Shown piece after piece: positions 46,610-59,287 of a stretch of 64,000 nt of DNA. The notes under the pieces are model-generated. The model was not told where the DNA came from. It was given only the letters and a program-made list of their open reading frames with translations, and made no database searches. Position 1 is the first letter of the stretch. Every line of letters starts with the position of its first letter. Position numbers and translations under genes: made by a program. This DNA comes from Diatrype stigma (Eukaryota > Ascomycota > Sordariomycetes > Xylariales > Diatrypaceae), in assembly GCA_022225965.2 (NCBI GenBank), contig JAKJXP020000100.1, positions 62,001-126,000 of the forward strand, given 5' to 3'.

Positions 46610-48974
46610 GTGATAGCTTAGCATCCCTCCAATGCCGTCCTAGTCGAAGGCCTGGGTGAAAATGAGCTCATGAAATAATGAGGTTAACTATAACTAAGTA
46701 GCTATACTTGAGAGGTAGTTGTTACGGTTGCCAGTTCTGAATGATCTAAGTGATAAGTGATTGCCTTATACCTGCTTAGGTACATCAGATATTAAACATT
46801 ACCTATGGTGCATACCGCCTGCTACCGGGTGAACCGGCCGGTCTTAGTTTTCGGGCCTGATCTATCGGCGGTATCGGCTTGCACATCCCGAGTGCTTATC
46901 CCAGTAATTACGCATCTGGGAAGAAGATGGAAAAAGAACATGGAAGGCGGCCCATCGGGGTAATCGCCCAATTGTGATAGTTTAATAAGTTACATACGTA
47001 GCGCGCACTGCCTACATGTATGTATGTACGTAGCAAATCGGTAAACCAACCCACCGCATCTCCTGCCTTCCAGGGCTACTGCCAGGTCCTCGTCCCAACA
47101 CATGCATGACAATCTATCAGAATCCGGCCCAAGAACACGGATCTCTAGTTAGTTAGTGAGGTGTATGACGCTAGAAGCCACGGCGGGCCTAGCGGGCGAA
47201 TGACGAGCGCTGGGCGAGGTGAGGTAGCGAAGCCTCTGGCTGTCTGGCTGTCTGGCTGTATGTAATTACTCTGGTAACGACCTGGCAGCCTGACAACCTG
47301 GACAGCAGCAGCCCTGCTGCTCTGGAGAGCCCTAGCTAACTAATGCAGGTTCTACCGGACATGTTTATTATTGAGATACCTTTATTATTCCCTGGCTACT
47401 GTCCCAGGGCAGTCAAGTCAAGCAGCAGTCCGATTTTCTCGAGCTCATTTTCTCCCTTCCCCGGCAGCCCGGCCCCCGTCTGCCCCTCTGCCCGTCTGCC
47501 CGTCTTTCTCCCAGTCGGACTCTAATAAGTACCCGTGGACAATACATACCCGCTCGGTAAGCCCTCCTACACCCCTCTGTACATGGACAGGTATGTACCT
47601 AGGTAGATATCTAATCCAGTAGTAACTTCAATGTTCCAAAGTTCCATGTAATTACCAGACCTGCTACCTATCTCTCTATGTATGTGCATACTACATATTA
47701 GGTAGCAGGTTCCATGGAAAGCCGTCCGTCTGGTTGCCCGCCCTTCATTCAGGGCTGTATGTGACTAGAGAGTCTAGAGGGACCCCTTCACCGCAAAGCT
47801 CCTGATAGGTCGCACAATGGGCAGTCATCGCCCTTGACCGCCCATCTGACTGAACTGACTAAAAACGCAACACTGAGCTCCCGAACGCTGCCAAACGACG
47901 GCGCGGTGAAAGAAAAAGGACGGGAGAGACTGGATCGGTAGGTACCTGCTTGCCAATTCACGACTGACTGGGGATTTCATCTAGTCCAAACCTTCCAAGC
48001 AACAGCGATCCAGGCGATCCAGGCGATCCGAGCTGTCAAGCCTGCTTCTGCTGCTGCAACTGCTGCAATTCTGAATTATGCTGCTGCAATGCCGCTGCTG
48101 CAATGCCGCAATGCTGCATGGTGCCCGATAGCATGGTTAGGGTGTCAAGTAGAGTGTTAGCCTGTTAGCATGTCAGGATGTCAGGGTGTTAGGGTGCTAG
48201 GGTGTTAGCCTTTAGGGGGTTAGCACTGTTAGGGTGTTAGGGTCAGGTACCTACACGTGTGTCTTACCTTCACCGATATTTTAGTGTTTAGTGTTCTGCG
48301 TGCTTTGTCCTAGACCCCAAGAGGCTTGCTGCAGAAAAGAACGTGCCGCGCCATCGACTCGCTGCTGTTGGCTGTTAACTGCCACCGCTGCCACCGCTAC
48401 CACCGCTGCCGGGCTGCTGTCTTCTCCGCCACTTTGCTGAGCAATTGAAAGGTACATCCACACCCTCGTCAGGGGAGGAGAGGGAGAAGATGTCTGGCTG
48501 GTCTGGCTGGTCTGGGTACATATATAACTACAGCCCGGCCTCAGAGTCCCGTCCGCTTTTCGGTGTTGCAACTGTTCTGCTTACGAGCTTTCTTTCCTTG
48601 CCGCGTAGAAGTCAGTCGCCTTGCTTTGCAGCTCACCTACTTACCTAGTCAGGAGGAGAGACAGAGGAAGAAAGTCTCTCTTCGTCCCCGCCCCCTTTTT
48701 GGCTGCTCTGCTCTGCTGGGTTTCGCGCTTTCTTGAATATAATACTTTCTGCGTTGGTTGTTCGAAGAGCTTTTTGCTGCCGACGCCGACGCCGACCCTG
48801 CGGTTTCTCCCACACCTTTTGGTTAACGTTGTATCTGACGGAACGACGGAGCTTGGCTTGGCTGGTTGGCTCTCTGGTTGGCTCTCTGGTTGGCTGGCTT
48901 GCTTACTTATATCGATACCCTGGATCCCGCCTTTTCGAACTGAACCCAACTCTTGCCAATAACAACCTCATCTC
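46610..48974. other. Intergenic between two F-box-like genes
   Basis: 2.4 kb, no gene supported. It contains CTG/CAA-type trinucleotide DNA (about 48040-48120), a cluster of TTAGGG-like repeats (48137-48242) and an exact TACCTAGGTA at 47596-47605. The last 200 bp, with a run of CTGG-rich repeats (about 48855-48900), is the presumed promoter of the gene at 48975. Confidence 0.55.
48137..48242. repeat. Interstitial telomere-like TTAGGG-rich cluster
   Basis: Five exact TTAGGG hexamers (48137, 48189, 48212, 48229 and 48237) within about 105 bp, plus decayed forms (GTTAGC, CTAGGG, TCAGGG). Most are joined in a 10-bp rhythm, GTTAGGGTGT. Fungal telomeres are usually TTAGGG arrays, but this one is not a perfect tandem array. 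Confidence 0.6.
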
Positions 48975-50444
48975 ATGGAGACGCTTCCGGTCGAGCTGCT
49001 CAGGCTCATCTTCGCGTACTGCGACCCCCCCTCTGTCCGGACCCTGCGTGAAGCGAACCGCACTTTGGCGGATGTAGGCTATGAGTACTTGCTGGCGCCG
49101 AACCTCAGTGTTGTTACTTGGAGGGAGGACGTGGACCGGCTGCTCTCCATTGCGCAACACGACCGGCTGAGAGCAAGCATCGCCTCAATTTGCATCTATC
49201 TCGGAGAGCTCTCCCATCACGATGGAATGAGGAATTCCTGGTGAGTTCCTAGATCTAAGCACCTGGTGTTGTTCGTCTCGGCGTCTTGGCTATAATCAGC
49301 ACCCCCCAAAACAAGCTGGTTCTGCAAACACGCATTGAGACGACTGCTGAACATGGGTGCTCATAAGCACATCCGCATCAATGTGACTAATTCTCTCAGC
49401 AGGTTCCAACACTTTGTTTTGCCCCCGGAGGAACGCAATGAGATTCTGGGGTCTGCCTGGAGCAGCTACGATCTAATAGAGAAGCGGCGCAAAGCCACTA
49501 AGCCCCTGCATTATAAGGCTGGCGATTTCCGAGAGGCCTGCTCGTCTCTCCCGAACCTCACGAGCGTCGAGGTCTGCTTTAACAGGTACCCTTCTGAGAA
49601 CAAGGTGTTGCAGGATGTCTTCGAGGATGCCACTTGCCGAGTGCTGGACCGTCCCCGGACGTACAGCAACCTGGATGCTATCATCGCCGCATTGGACGGT
49701 GTCCGGCTGTCTTCCTTCAAAATCGATCGCCTACCGCTTGAGCTGTTCCGGCTACCGGAGCACCGAAAGCACTGGTTTGCTCACGCGGAATCGTTCGACA
49801 GTCTGACTACGCTTCATCTCACATTAGACCCTTCGGGTTTGAAGGGCCAGGGCTCCGCCATGAGGGCGGTCAATGGACTTGGGCGCCTTCTCCAACTCGC
49901 CCAAAACGTGCGCCAGCTCAAGCTTGCATTTCACTCGTATACAAGGGGCAACTCGAAATTCGTGATCGTGTTCAAGGAACTACTCTACGGCTTTACGTAC
50001 CCGCATCTCACCGATCTGACTCTCGAGGGGCTGTCATGTGAGGAGCATGACTTGACCGACTTTCTTGCACGACATAGCTCCACTCTGGTCCGACTGCGAC
50101 TTGGGGGCCGCGGACTTGCCAAGCCCCATGAGGTATCACTCGGGGGAATCCATCTGTTCCAAGGGACGTTCAAGTCGCTGTTCACCGGACTTCGGGCCAA
50201 ACTGACCCGTCTCGAGCGCCTCCACCTCGAGGGCATTTTCGAGTGCCAGCACCACGAGCTGTCCTCGCACGAATCTTACAACTTCTACCCGCTGACCAAC
50301 GAGGCCTGGGAGCCTGTCCCTTGCCCCAAATGGGTGCGGACGTCGCGACGCACCATCAACTGCACCCCTTTCGAGCAGTACGTTCTTCGTGGTGGGCCAT
50401 ATCCCGGCAAGCCTTTCAACCACCAGCACTTCGGAGGGACTTGA
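48975..50444 (+). CDS. F-box-like protein, unrelated to its neighbour
   Basis: Two exons as I model it: 48975-49240 and 49316-50444, 464 aa. The protein opens directly with an F-box-like motif (LPVELLRLIFAYCDPPSVRTLREANRTLADVGYEYL, residues about 4-38). The rest is leucine-rich (LTTLHLTLD, LRQLKLAFH, LTDLTLEGL, LERLHLEGI), pointing to a solenoid substrate-binding domain. The donor (TG/GTGAGT) is excellent, but the only acceptor that keeps the frame (49315, ACAAG) is weak. The better-looking TCAG at 49299 leads to a stop within about 25 codons. So there may be a sequencing or real frame lesion here, or an undetected exon. The C-terminus PYPGKPFNHQHFGGT is unremarkable. Likely SCF adaptor; target unknown. 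Confidence 0.75.
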
Positions 50445-52166
50445 TATGGGTGGCCAGCTCCGAACTGAAGTGTTCCATTCGAGTCCGGTGAAACCAACGG
50501 CCTATGGCGGCTTTTTTTTGCGCGGTTGTCTCACCACGGTTTCTTACATCACCGAGGCGAGAGACAGGCGATTGGCGTTAGTTATTGATTCTTTCTACGG
50601 CACTCAAAAAATTTCCAGCGTTACAGATCACGGTTATATAGAGAGCGCGTATCAGCGCGCGTGTCACACGGCGTTCATTCTTCTTCTTCATTTGGTACTG
50701 GGGTCCGTTTATATAAGATCGGATTGCATGACGCATTTACGCATTTTTTCCAGCATTCGCTTTTTTTATGCTTTTTGTCTGCATGAGCTACGTTCACACG
50801 TTCTATGAGGTTTTCTTCGAGATGAGGACTTTTCCCCACGCCGCCACGCCGGAGCACGGGGGGGAAACGAAGGGGATAATTGGGAATTCTCACGATAACG
50901 ACACACGACGACTGTAATGATCGATACAATCTAGCTGATACGGTTTATGATATGACAGGGGGGTTTTGGGGCGGGATGGGGACCACGGTACGGGACTACA
51001 GGATATCACCAACTAGAGGGAGAAAACCACGACAGATTGCAATAGAATGAAGATCCCAGCTTTGAACCTTGACCTAATGAATGGCATCCTACATGGTGAC
51101 TTACTTGCATACCTTGTCTCAATTGACGATCCAGCTGGTTCGTGTTTCGCCTGATAACAATCTGTAGAAATATGCACATTTTTATCTCCTATTAACAATG
51201 TAGCTCGCCATAGTGGATGATGGGCCTTTATTTGTTAAGAAACCCGTGAGACAAGTGCCCGGTCTAGGCATTCGATAATAGGCGTGTATTTTCCCCATCC
51301 ATCAGGCGTGGCGGCGCCTATCCAGTTGCCTGTAAGCGCGAGAGCCAGTCAAGTCAGTCAAGCTGGGATAACTGACCGATCAGCCGTACGTAAGCAGCAA
51401 ACAAGCAAACGAACAAGCGAGCAAGCAGGCTGCCGGCGTGCCGCTATCGTTGCCGTTGTTATGACCAGAACTTGCTTGACTGCTTGCTGACTGCGTCGGA
51501 AAAAGGCCCGGATGCGCCTCAGAGTTGCATTCTGGGCGGTAATCAGAGAAATTCACTGCCAGCCCTGCCAGCCTGCCTTGGTCACTTTTTGGCTGACTGG
51601 GGATAGACCCAACCCACTGGCATGATTATTGATTGGGACATGGAAGAAATTCGACAACGATGATGATCAATTCGGCCTATCCACATAATATATATATAAA
51701 TGTATCCATGCAGGCGTGGATCTCATAGTCTCATAGCCCTGTTTTCCTTGGGCGGATTACATCATATCTCTATCGTATACGGGTGCTCTTGCTTGTAATG
51801 CTTGCAATAGTTGGTTAGTGGAAAGTGTTGAGCTTCGTGATGAAGATGATGATCAGAGAGCATTTCTCCATCGAGCAACATGGCCCTGTACTATACGTAT
51901 GCAACCGATAGAAGAAAAAAAAGGAAAAACAGGAAAAAGAGACCCAATCCCGAGCATCCGGCTCGTGTCCATCTTCCACCATTCGCAGGCATCAGATGCC
52001 AGGTTGCCATGTTGCCAGGCCTCTTCTCTCAAAATGTTTTGCGAAGATCGTGGACCGGGGTAGCCTGGCCAGCCTTAACCGCCTAATTTTATGGCCCCTC
52101 CCCCTGCCCTCTTACTTCCCCCCCGCCAGAGTTCCAGCGACTCGGGTAACTACGCACTACTGTACT

Positions 52167-52196
52167 GCGGGTATGGTTTAGCGGTAGAACATCAGT
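52167..52196 (+). pseudogene. tRNA-Gly 5' half
   Basis: Thirty bases matching the acceptor strand, D arm and 5' anticodon stem of a glycine tRNA: GCGGGTATGGTTTAGCGG and on to ATCAGT. It contains the A box TGGTTTAGCGG. The next bases (GGGCGAACCCCG) do not continue as an anticodon loop, and no matching 3' half or B box follows. It is a truncated copy, not a working tRNA. Confidence 0.55.
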
Positions 52197-55100
52197 GGGC
52201 GAACCCCGTTTCTTGTGGCTCTCACGATCCGGCTAGCATATATAGCTGAACTTATTCCAACGATCAAGGGACGGAAAGGGAAGAAAAATTTCTTGCGAAG
52301 TACCTACGCAACAGATCCATGGCTCGCTCGGTCTAGCCGAGGTGTCCATGTAATGTAATACATACCACTTTCAGGTGGCTATGGATCGCTTAAAAGTACT
52401 ACGTATGCGAGCGAGCTACATATTATAACTTGCTGTTTGCATACCAACTACTAGTTGCACACCGCACATATGCATTCCGTCTGCGTGCGGGATGAGGGAC
52501 GGAACCTGGAATCTGCGGTGAGCTATTCTTCATGTCCAGTACTGTCTCGAAGCTGTTGAAGATTCAGGGTACGAATACATGCACCGCATATACCTACCTA
52601 GGTCTATATCTATATACACCTACATAGTTACGTAGGTAAGTAAGTGTGTGCCTACGGTACCTAGTCATATGCAGTAGGGATGCAGCAACATAAGTAATGA
52701 GTCGGTAGGCATGTGGATGCTTCATAATACTACCTGTACTACTTCGTATGTATGCATACTTACCGACCAGGAGATGTGAGCGAACCGACTGCAACGTAGA
52801 CAGATTAGACTGTGCTCACAACCTCAACAGCTTATGTCTCATTCGCAATAACCCGGAATGCCAGCTCCCTAAAATCTCTTACACAGACTCATGCGCACTG
52901 ACCTATTTATCAATTCGAGGAAAGTAGCCGTTCCAATGATAGAAGTTAGAACCCATTCTCTTCATACATACCTCTGGTGTATGATAGTATCACGATGATG
53001 GTTCCGGCGGTGTTGCCATCTCTGGGGCTTTATCAGCTACTCGACTAAGTATAGTCTACCTAGTAGGCTGCTAAACAATACTCAGACTGCCTGCAATGTT
53101 TTACCAACTCTATTTACCAACCCTCTTTACATTCTAGACCAATACCTACCTACTTATTATGTATGTACCTAGGTAGGTAGATACCAAAAGCTTGACACTC
53201 ACTCGGCTGGGACGGCTGAGACGGCTGGCATGTCATGTCATGTCATGTATTCCGGGCAGATGATGCATACCTTGGTACCTAGTATACGTACAATTCTACA
53301 GCACCCAAACCAATAACAAATGATCGTTCGCTCCACTGCATGTGTCCATGTGTCAGGGACTTGGCATCAAGGATTTGGGTACCGGGAGTGCGTTCGTAGA
53401 AACTCCCCGGCGGCTTAATTGATTATCGCCTATCATCACCTACATACCTCCGGCTACATTTCATACATTACTTAGGTAGGATAGCTACTTATCTGTAGGC
53501 TGTAGCCTTAGGCATGTGTGTTTGACTGGCTCGCTTGACTCGAGGAACGCCATCGGCGCGAGTAAAATGAGGACTCAAACTCAGAGACAAAGAAAGAAAG
53601 ACTGGTGTGGATTTTAAAGGAGATGTTGGAGAGGTCGAGTCGAGTGAGACATACGTAATGACTAACAGTAATGGGTAACTAGGTTCTTCGGGTATACGCA
53701 GTCAAGAAAAGACGAACTGGAAATCTTTGCACCCTCACTTGGAAGTTAGAAAACTGTTGGCATGCAATCTTAAAATTTTCACTTTCTGTTTCTTCTTCGG
53801 CTTTTGAACGGCTATCAGGTCAGACTGTCGTGGGCCTTGAAAGCAGTTGATCCCTCGATCTACGACTTACGTAGTACCTACGTGGAGTATACCAATTAGG
53901 TTATAACTAAGCGGGGTTCGAACAGGAACCGATTTCTCGAACAAAAACATTAGATATAACATGAGTATGCATGATACCTGGACACGATAGCTATGTACAA
54001 GTTAGCAATTCTCGAGTTTCTTTTATCCTTCTTTGTATTCTTTGTATCAAAAGCCGAGCGTGTGGAACCATGATAAATTCCAGCTCGAGATTCTGGTGCC
54101 GCACGAGTGTCTGTGAGGCAGCCACAGAGGTGGTTTTTGCTTATTCCTCATTACTACGTCCTGTGCCGCGTGCGCCCTGGTGCTTGATTGCTTTTCTTGG
54201 TCCGACCGATCATACTCTTACTATAGTACAAAACTGCAGCAGAAACACACACAAGCCGGATGAAAGGGTAATGCTGTAAGCCTGTAACGTGATGGGAGGC
54301 ATCCTCGTCTTCTCGCCCCGGAACCTGGGTGCTTCTATCTTAGGCGCCTCCTGACTTACTATAGCGCGCTTTGCATGCCGCCCTGCAACTGCGTCTAAAT
54401 ACCTAGGTAGGCGGTACATGTAACTACAATACATCGAATAAGCCATGCTCGTACCGTAAGCAGCTGCATGGTAGATATAGTCATCCGTATATACTGAAGA
54501 CCAAATTCAATACTCAATAATCAATAATACTGAAGTGAAGGTTCTCTCATCGGGCTACGGCCGATGCCGATATCCATCCAACGCTCTGATAAAGCAACTG
54601 ACCACCTCCTGAATCTACACAATCTACACAATCTACACAATATCAACATACATCCACGATGTATATGAACCCCCGCATGCTAGTACTCGCGTGCCGAGTG
54701 AATCGACGTTGTAGTGTAATGTCGTGCGTACCACGTCGTATGTAGGTACATACATACATGGCACCTGGGCAGTTCATAAGGTTAGCTCCCATCTATCTGA
54801 AGCGGCACCTCGTCTGCCACTCTGCCTCATTAATCAGTCTCGTTCCTGAAATTCCAAAACCAACAAGCCGGACCAGTCATGACCGGCTGCCTACCCCACC
54901 ATGGAGGCCAAATAGGTTATGTCTAATGCAAGCCCCCCCAGGCTACTTCCCCCCCTGTCTAGCGTGGATTGGACTTCCAGGCTGCCCTGCTTTTTGGGCC
55001 TTTTCTCTGTCCCATCTGTCTGTCTTGCTGTTTGATGGGCTGATGGATCCCATGTCCCATCGCCCATGGTCCAGTTCTATTGGGGTCTCTTCCACCAAGT

Positions 55101-55265
55101 CTTCCACCAGGTTCACCATTGGCGTCTCTGTCTCTTCTATTGGGGTTCGCGAGCATCTGGCAGAGCGAAGAGCCCGGGAAGCCGTGCATACATAGTACGT
55201 ATGTACATACGGCCATACGTACATACGGCCACACGGCGTACGACCATAGTTCATCGTGCGTTCGT

Positions 55266-55313
55266 CGTCCATCGCACATCGCACATCGTCCATCGTCCAT
55301 CGTCCATCATCCA
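55266..55313. repeat. CATCG/CATCC degenerate repeat
   Basis: Imperfect repeats of GCACATC and GTCCATC with period 7-8, located upstream of the SYLF gene. Confidence 0.7.
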
Positions 55314-56011
55314 TAGCTGTCCCCCCCTCCCCCCCGCCAACCGCTGCGCAACCACCCTGTACTGCACTTAATAGTACTTATGTACCTTATTAAATATTAA
55401 CCTTGCCTGACTTACGTACCTACCATACCGTAGTATGTGCGTGCTGTTTGGCGCATGCAAGCAATGATCCCCCCGTCTTCCCAGTTATCTCCAGGGTTTT
55501 CTCCGTCACGAATAGACTCTAACGTCGCATACTACACCCTCTACACACTTCACTGCTAGGTAACCTACCAGCCTACCTGAGTGATGTGCATGTCGTGACA
55601 CCCACATCACACACACCAACAGCTGGTCATCATTGCCATCAGATCATGCTCTTCGTTGTACCTTGAGTTCACCCTCCATCTCTCGCCCGCCCTCTTCCGC
55701 CCGACGAAGAAGTTCGACTTGCTCCTCTCCTTTTGTTGGCAACAACCCCCTAAACAAACTGACAACTGGGAATTGGGGATTGGGGATGCGTATCATCCCT
55801 TTCTCTGCCCGCTCGGCCCGGAGACTATCTTACAATTCGACTCTCGCATGGCCTGCCTATTGAACGCATAGGTTGTCGTGCAGTCCCCAACCGACAGCCT
55901 TGCCTCATTACCAACCACCGGGTGGGAGAAAAACCTCCTCTAATCTGATATCACACTTAGTCTCAGAGAAACCAATCTGCTTGGCCAGAGGTTCCAAAAG
56001 GCGAAAGAGTC

Positions 56012-58320
56012 ATGCAGCGGGTGACCTCTTTGCTCCCGACGTGGGGGGATCGAACTAGCAAGTCCTCGACCAACTCGAACAATACCCAGTCCAAAACGAG
56101 TTTGGACAAGGTTCGCGGCTGGGCAGACAAGATACCTTCGCCTTCAGCCCGCTTCAGTAATTACCGTTTGTCGAGGGAGTTCTTCTGGCCTGCGACACTA
56201 GACAAAGAATGCGACAAAGCTGCCCGCATCATCAAGTCCTTCTGCAGTACTGTTCACCCCATCTTATCCTCCGTCCAAAGCTGCTCGTTTCCGTTTGCTA
56301 ATGTCAAGCCTCAGATGATGGATTCTCAGCGCCCGATACCCGGCCCTCTAGCGTGCACACCACCTTAAGCAGCTATTCAGCCAACCAAATTTCCAAGAAA
56401 ATACCGCCGCGGATAATACAGAATGCTTTGGGTTTGGCTGTGTTCACATCGATGCGATCTGGGTTGTGGACAGCGGGCTCCGGTGGCAGTGGCATCTTGA
56501 TAGCTCGCAAGACCGACGGCTCTTGGTCTCCTCCGTCGGGTTTGATGCTTCAGACCCCGAGCCTAGGGTTCGTCCTCGGCGTCGATATATATGATTGCAT
56601 CCTCGTCATCAACAACTTCCACGTGCTTGAAACATTCGCCAGGCAGAAGTTTACCCTGGGTACTGACGTGAGTCTTACGGCTGGCCCTCTTGTATCTTTG
56701 GGGCTGCTTGAAAACGACTTGCGATGGGCGGACTTGAGCGACACTGTCATCACCTACGTGAAAGCGAAAGGACAACTAGCTGAGATCAAACTAGACGGAA
56801 CGGTACTGAGCGAACGAGCCGATGAAAACGAGAGATTTTATGGGATGAAGCTTGGTGTTCCTAAAATATTGGCTGGCGACATCAATCAAAGCTTACCACA
56901 GACGAGACAACTAACCGAAATGCTGAAAGCTGCCGAAGGCAGAACCGATTATGATGCAGCTCTCGTCGAACAACTGTCAGCACACCCAGCCCCGAGCGAC
57001 GCTACTATCGAATCGCCGACGAGTAGTATAAACGGCGCCGCGCCGTCTTTTGGGATACCGGAACCGGATGATCCCGATCCGTTTGGCGTTGTTGCACTAG
57101 AAATGGCAGGGTTGGAGATTCGCGAGGCGGGTAGCCGCTTGAGACCGGAAAGCAGTGTATTCGACTTTAATCCTAGCCCATCGAGTCCAATCTTTCCTCG
57201 GATCAGCCGTCGTAGCGTGGACACCTTTGTATCACGAAGCAACAGAGGAAGTTATATGTCTAGCAAGACAATAGCCACCGAGCGCAGCCAGATGACCGAT
57301 GCGGGGACCCAGACATTCAACAGCACACCCGAGACTACACCGAGCCAGAGTGAGGACGGTAATCTCCAACAGTTGACCGAGGAAGCCCCTGTAACGAAGG
57401 AGCCAGAGGAAGTCGACTACACGAAGATTGATCTGAGCTCGTTGAGGAAGTTGTCAAATTTCCCGGATATAGAGGAAAAACCTACAACAACTATCACAAC
57501 AATAGAAGAAGGGGAAGGAAATGAAGACTCGACAGATCATGATGAAACAAGCAAGGATGCGGCCGTAAGCATGGGAGAGTCTCCTGCAGCTGCGATAGAA
57601 GAAGTTCCGACAAAGGACGACGCAACCAGCGATGGCGATGATGCTAGTCAGGACGAAGCCGATGCCAAGGTTGAAGCTGACGTCGATGCCAATGCTGATG
57701 CCGATGATGAAGATGCTGATGACGACGACGACGACGACGAAGAGTTCGAAGATGCCGAAGATGCCGTAGTGTTCGAAGTTGTGACGGCCCCAACGCCCCA
57801 GCGGATGACCATGTCGCAAGGAGTTTCAGCTAAGGGTGCTGTTGTCACTATCCCACGCAGAGTACCCCCACCCCTACCGGCACGTAGTCCTGCCCGTTCA
57901 TCCCGTCAAAAGAGTCAGTTGATAGGCGAAGGCATGGTCAGCAGCCCTCTCCGGCAAGAATTTGACCTCGACCCCGAAAACGAGGACACCTTGACAGCGA
58001 GTTTACAATATGCTACTCCCAACCCAATCGAAAGGAGTAACAGCGATATTACGGTGATCCAGAGCGATGAGGCGCCTGCCAGTGGGCAGGAAGACTTGGT
58101 TGTGGAACAACCCGCTATGCCGACAACTGAGCTGCAAGATGCAGATGAGGACCTGGCTAAAGACTCTGTTAAGGACTCGGAGAAGGGCACGGAGATGGAC
58201 TCCATCAAGGTCGAAGATCGATCCTCCAAACGCGAGAGCGACATGGTCCAGGCATCATCGGATGCAGATGAGCAGGCGAATATGGCCTCCAGCCACGGGG
58301 TACAGGTCACTGTTGCTTGA
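56012..58320 (+). CDS. SYLF (Ysc84/DUF500) domain protein
   Basis: Exons 56012-56246 and 56315-58320, intron 68 nt (56247-56314, with a CTAAT branch site); 746 aa. The join gives KSFCNDGFSAPD, matching the family. The SYLF domain (about residues 60-310) includes LSREFFWPATLDKECDKAARI, KKIPPRIIQNALGLAVFT, GSGGSGILIARK and LSERADENERFYG. This domain binds phosphoinositide membranes, and in yeast Ysc84/Lsb4 it works with actin patches. Unlike yeast Ysc84 there is no C-terminal SH3 domain: the rest is a long acidic, disordered tail (including a DDDDDDDEE run at about residue 552) with one PPPLPARSPARSSR proline-rich patch that could bind SH3 domains. Filamentous ascomycetes have such tailed paralogues. 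The ATG is the first in the longest in-frame exon. Confidence 0.88.
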
Positions 58321-59287
58321 TATATTATACGTTCTGCCTTTGATTGACGATTGTTAAAAGGATTTGGAGTTGGCACGGCAGCATGCGAATGGAATGATAT
58401 TCAGATTATAAGTCACGATACCAGATGTGGGTCGGAAATGATTGGACTCGGGTACAGAGGCATCTTTCTTCTATTTTACTTGACATTAACATGGTTGATG
58501 GGGCGGTAAACTTCACGCTGTTAAGATATTGGGATGCATGGTTAAGTAAGGCCTCGTTCAAGGCCTGGTTCGAGCTATCATTACAGAAAATTTACAAGCC
58601 GTTACTTCAATCAATACCTTGTACATAATGCTTTTAGGAACTCTTCTTGGTTACGAAAGGTTAGCAAGGGCTATTTGGGCTTCGGGATGGTGAGGAGGAC
58701 ATGGGAGGGCGTTCATGAAGGCCGCTGTGTATTTCACGGGAGCCATGGAGAGAGAGAGCTCTCGTCACAGTCCTAGGGAAAGGAGAGGTTCCGAAGATAA
58801 CGCAATTGTACTATTACGAAGTCTGAAACCCGTAGCAGTCTAACATGTGTATGCCAGGTGTCTGTCTGCCCAGTAAACAACAGCGAGTTCCAATGCTGAT
58901 AGTATCCATACCGGCCGTCCAGTCTGTATGTATGTATGTCTGTAGGTAGGTAGGTAGGTAGGTAGGTAGGTAGGTAGGTAGGTAGGTAGGTAGGTAGGTA
59001 GGTAGGTAGGTAGGTAGGTATGTAGGCAGGTAGGTAGGTAAGTAGGTACTTTGGTGACCTCCAGACTCTTCCAATCTGGTCGTTGAGGAAACGCGTGGTG
59101 TGATTAGGACATGCCAATTTCTATATCCCGTACCCGTACTCATCAACTGATCAGTGTGAAATCCCTTTCATTGATCAAAACTCCCTGACGTCATTGAGGC
59201 ATCTCATTTCATCGTGGACTATCATCATCACCTGCATACCCCCAAGATTCTTGGCATCAGACGACGCGAAATCACGAGACTTCAACA
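58321..59287. other. Intergenic with long TAGG microsatellite
   Basis: 967 bp between two plus-strand genes. Dominated by the GTAG microsatellite at 58942-59048. The right part must hold the ARP9-like promoter. No gene is supported. Confidence 0.6.
58942..59048. repeat. Long GTAG tetranucleotide microsatellite
   Basis: About 25 tandem GTAG units, nearly perfect (one GTAT and one GCAG interruption, then a decayed end). It is the longest simple repeat in the window; translated on either strand it gives only low-complexity peptides. Confidence 0.95.

Larger units (their letters stand above)
50445..56011. other. 5.6-kb gene-poor stretch
   Basis: No protein gene is supported. It holds a tRNA-Gly 5' half (52167-52196), exact TACCTAGGTA palindromes at 53166-53175 and 54400-54409, a CATCG-type repeat (55266-55313) and scattered TACCTACC words. 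Open frames at 50389-50808, 51818-52086 and 54758-55316 lack domains or are low-complexity. The last 300 bp is the presumed 5' region of the SYLF-domain gene. Confidence 0.55.

Noticed and set aside
54758..55195. 145-codon plus-strand frame in the right gene-poor stretch
   Set aside because: No domain, no clear splice partners, tandem-like DNA nearby.
58942..59048. Possible CRISPR-like array
   Set aside because: It is a plain tetranucleotide repeat with no spacers.
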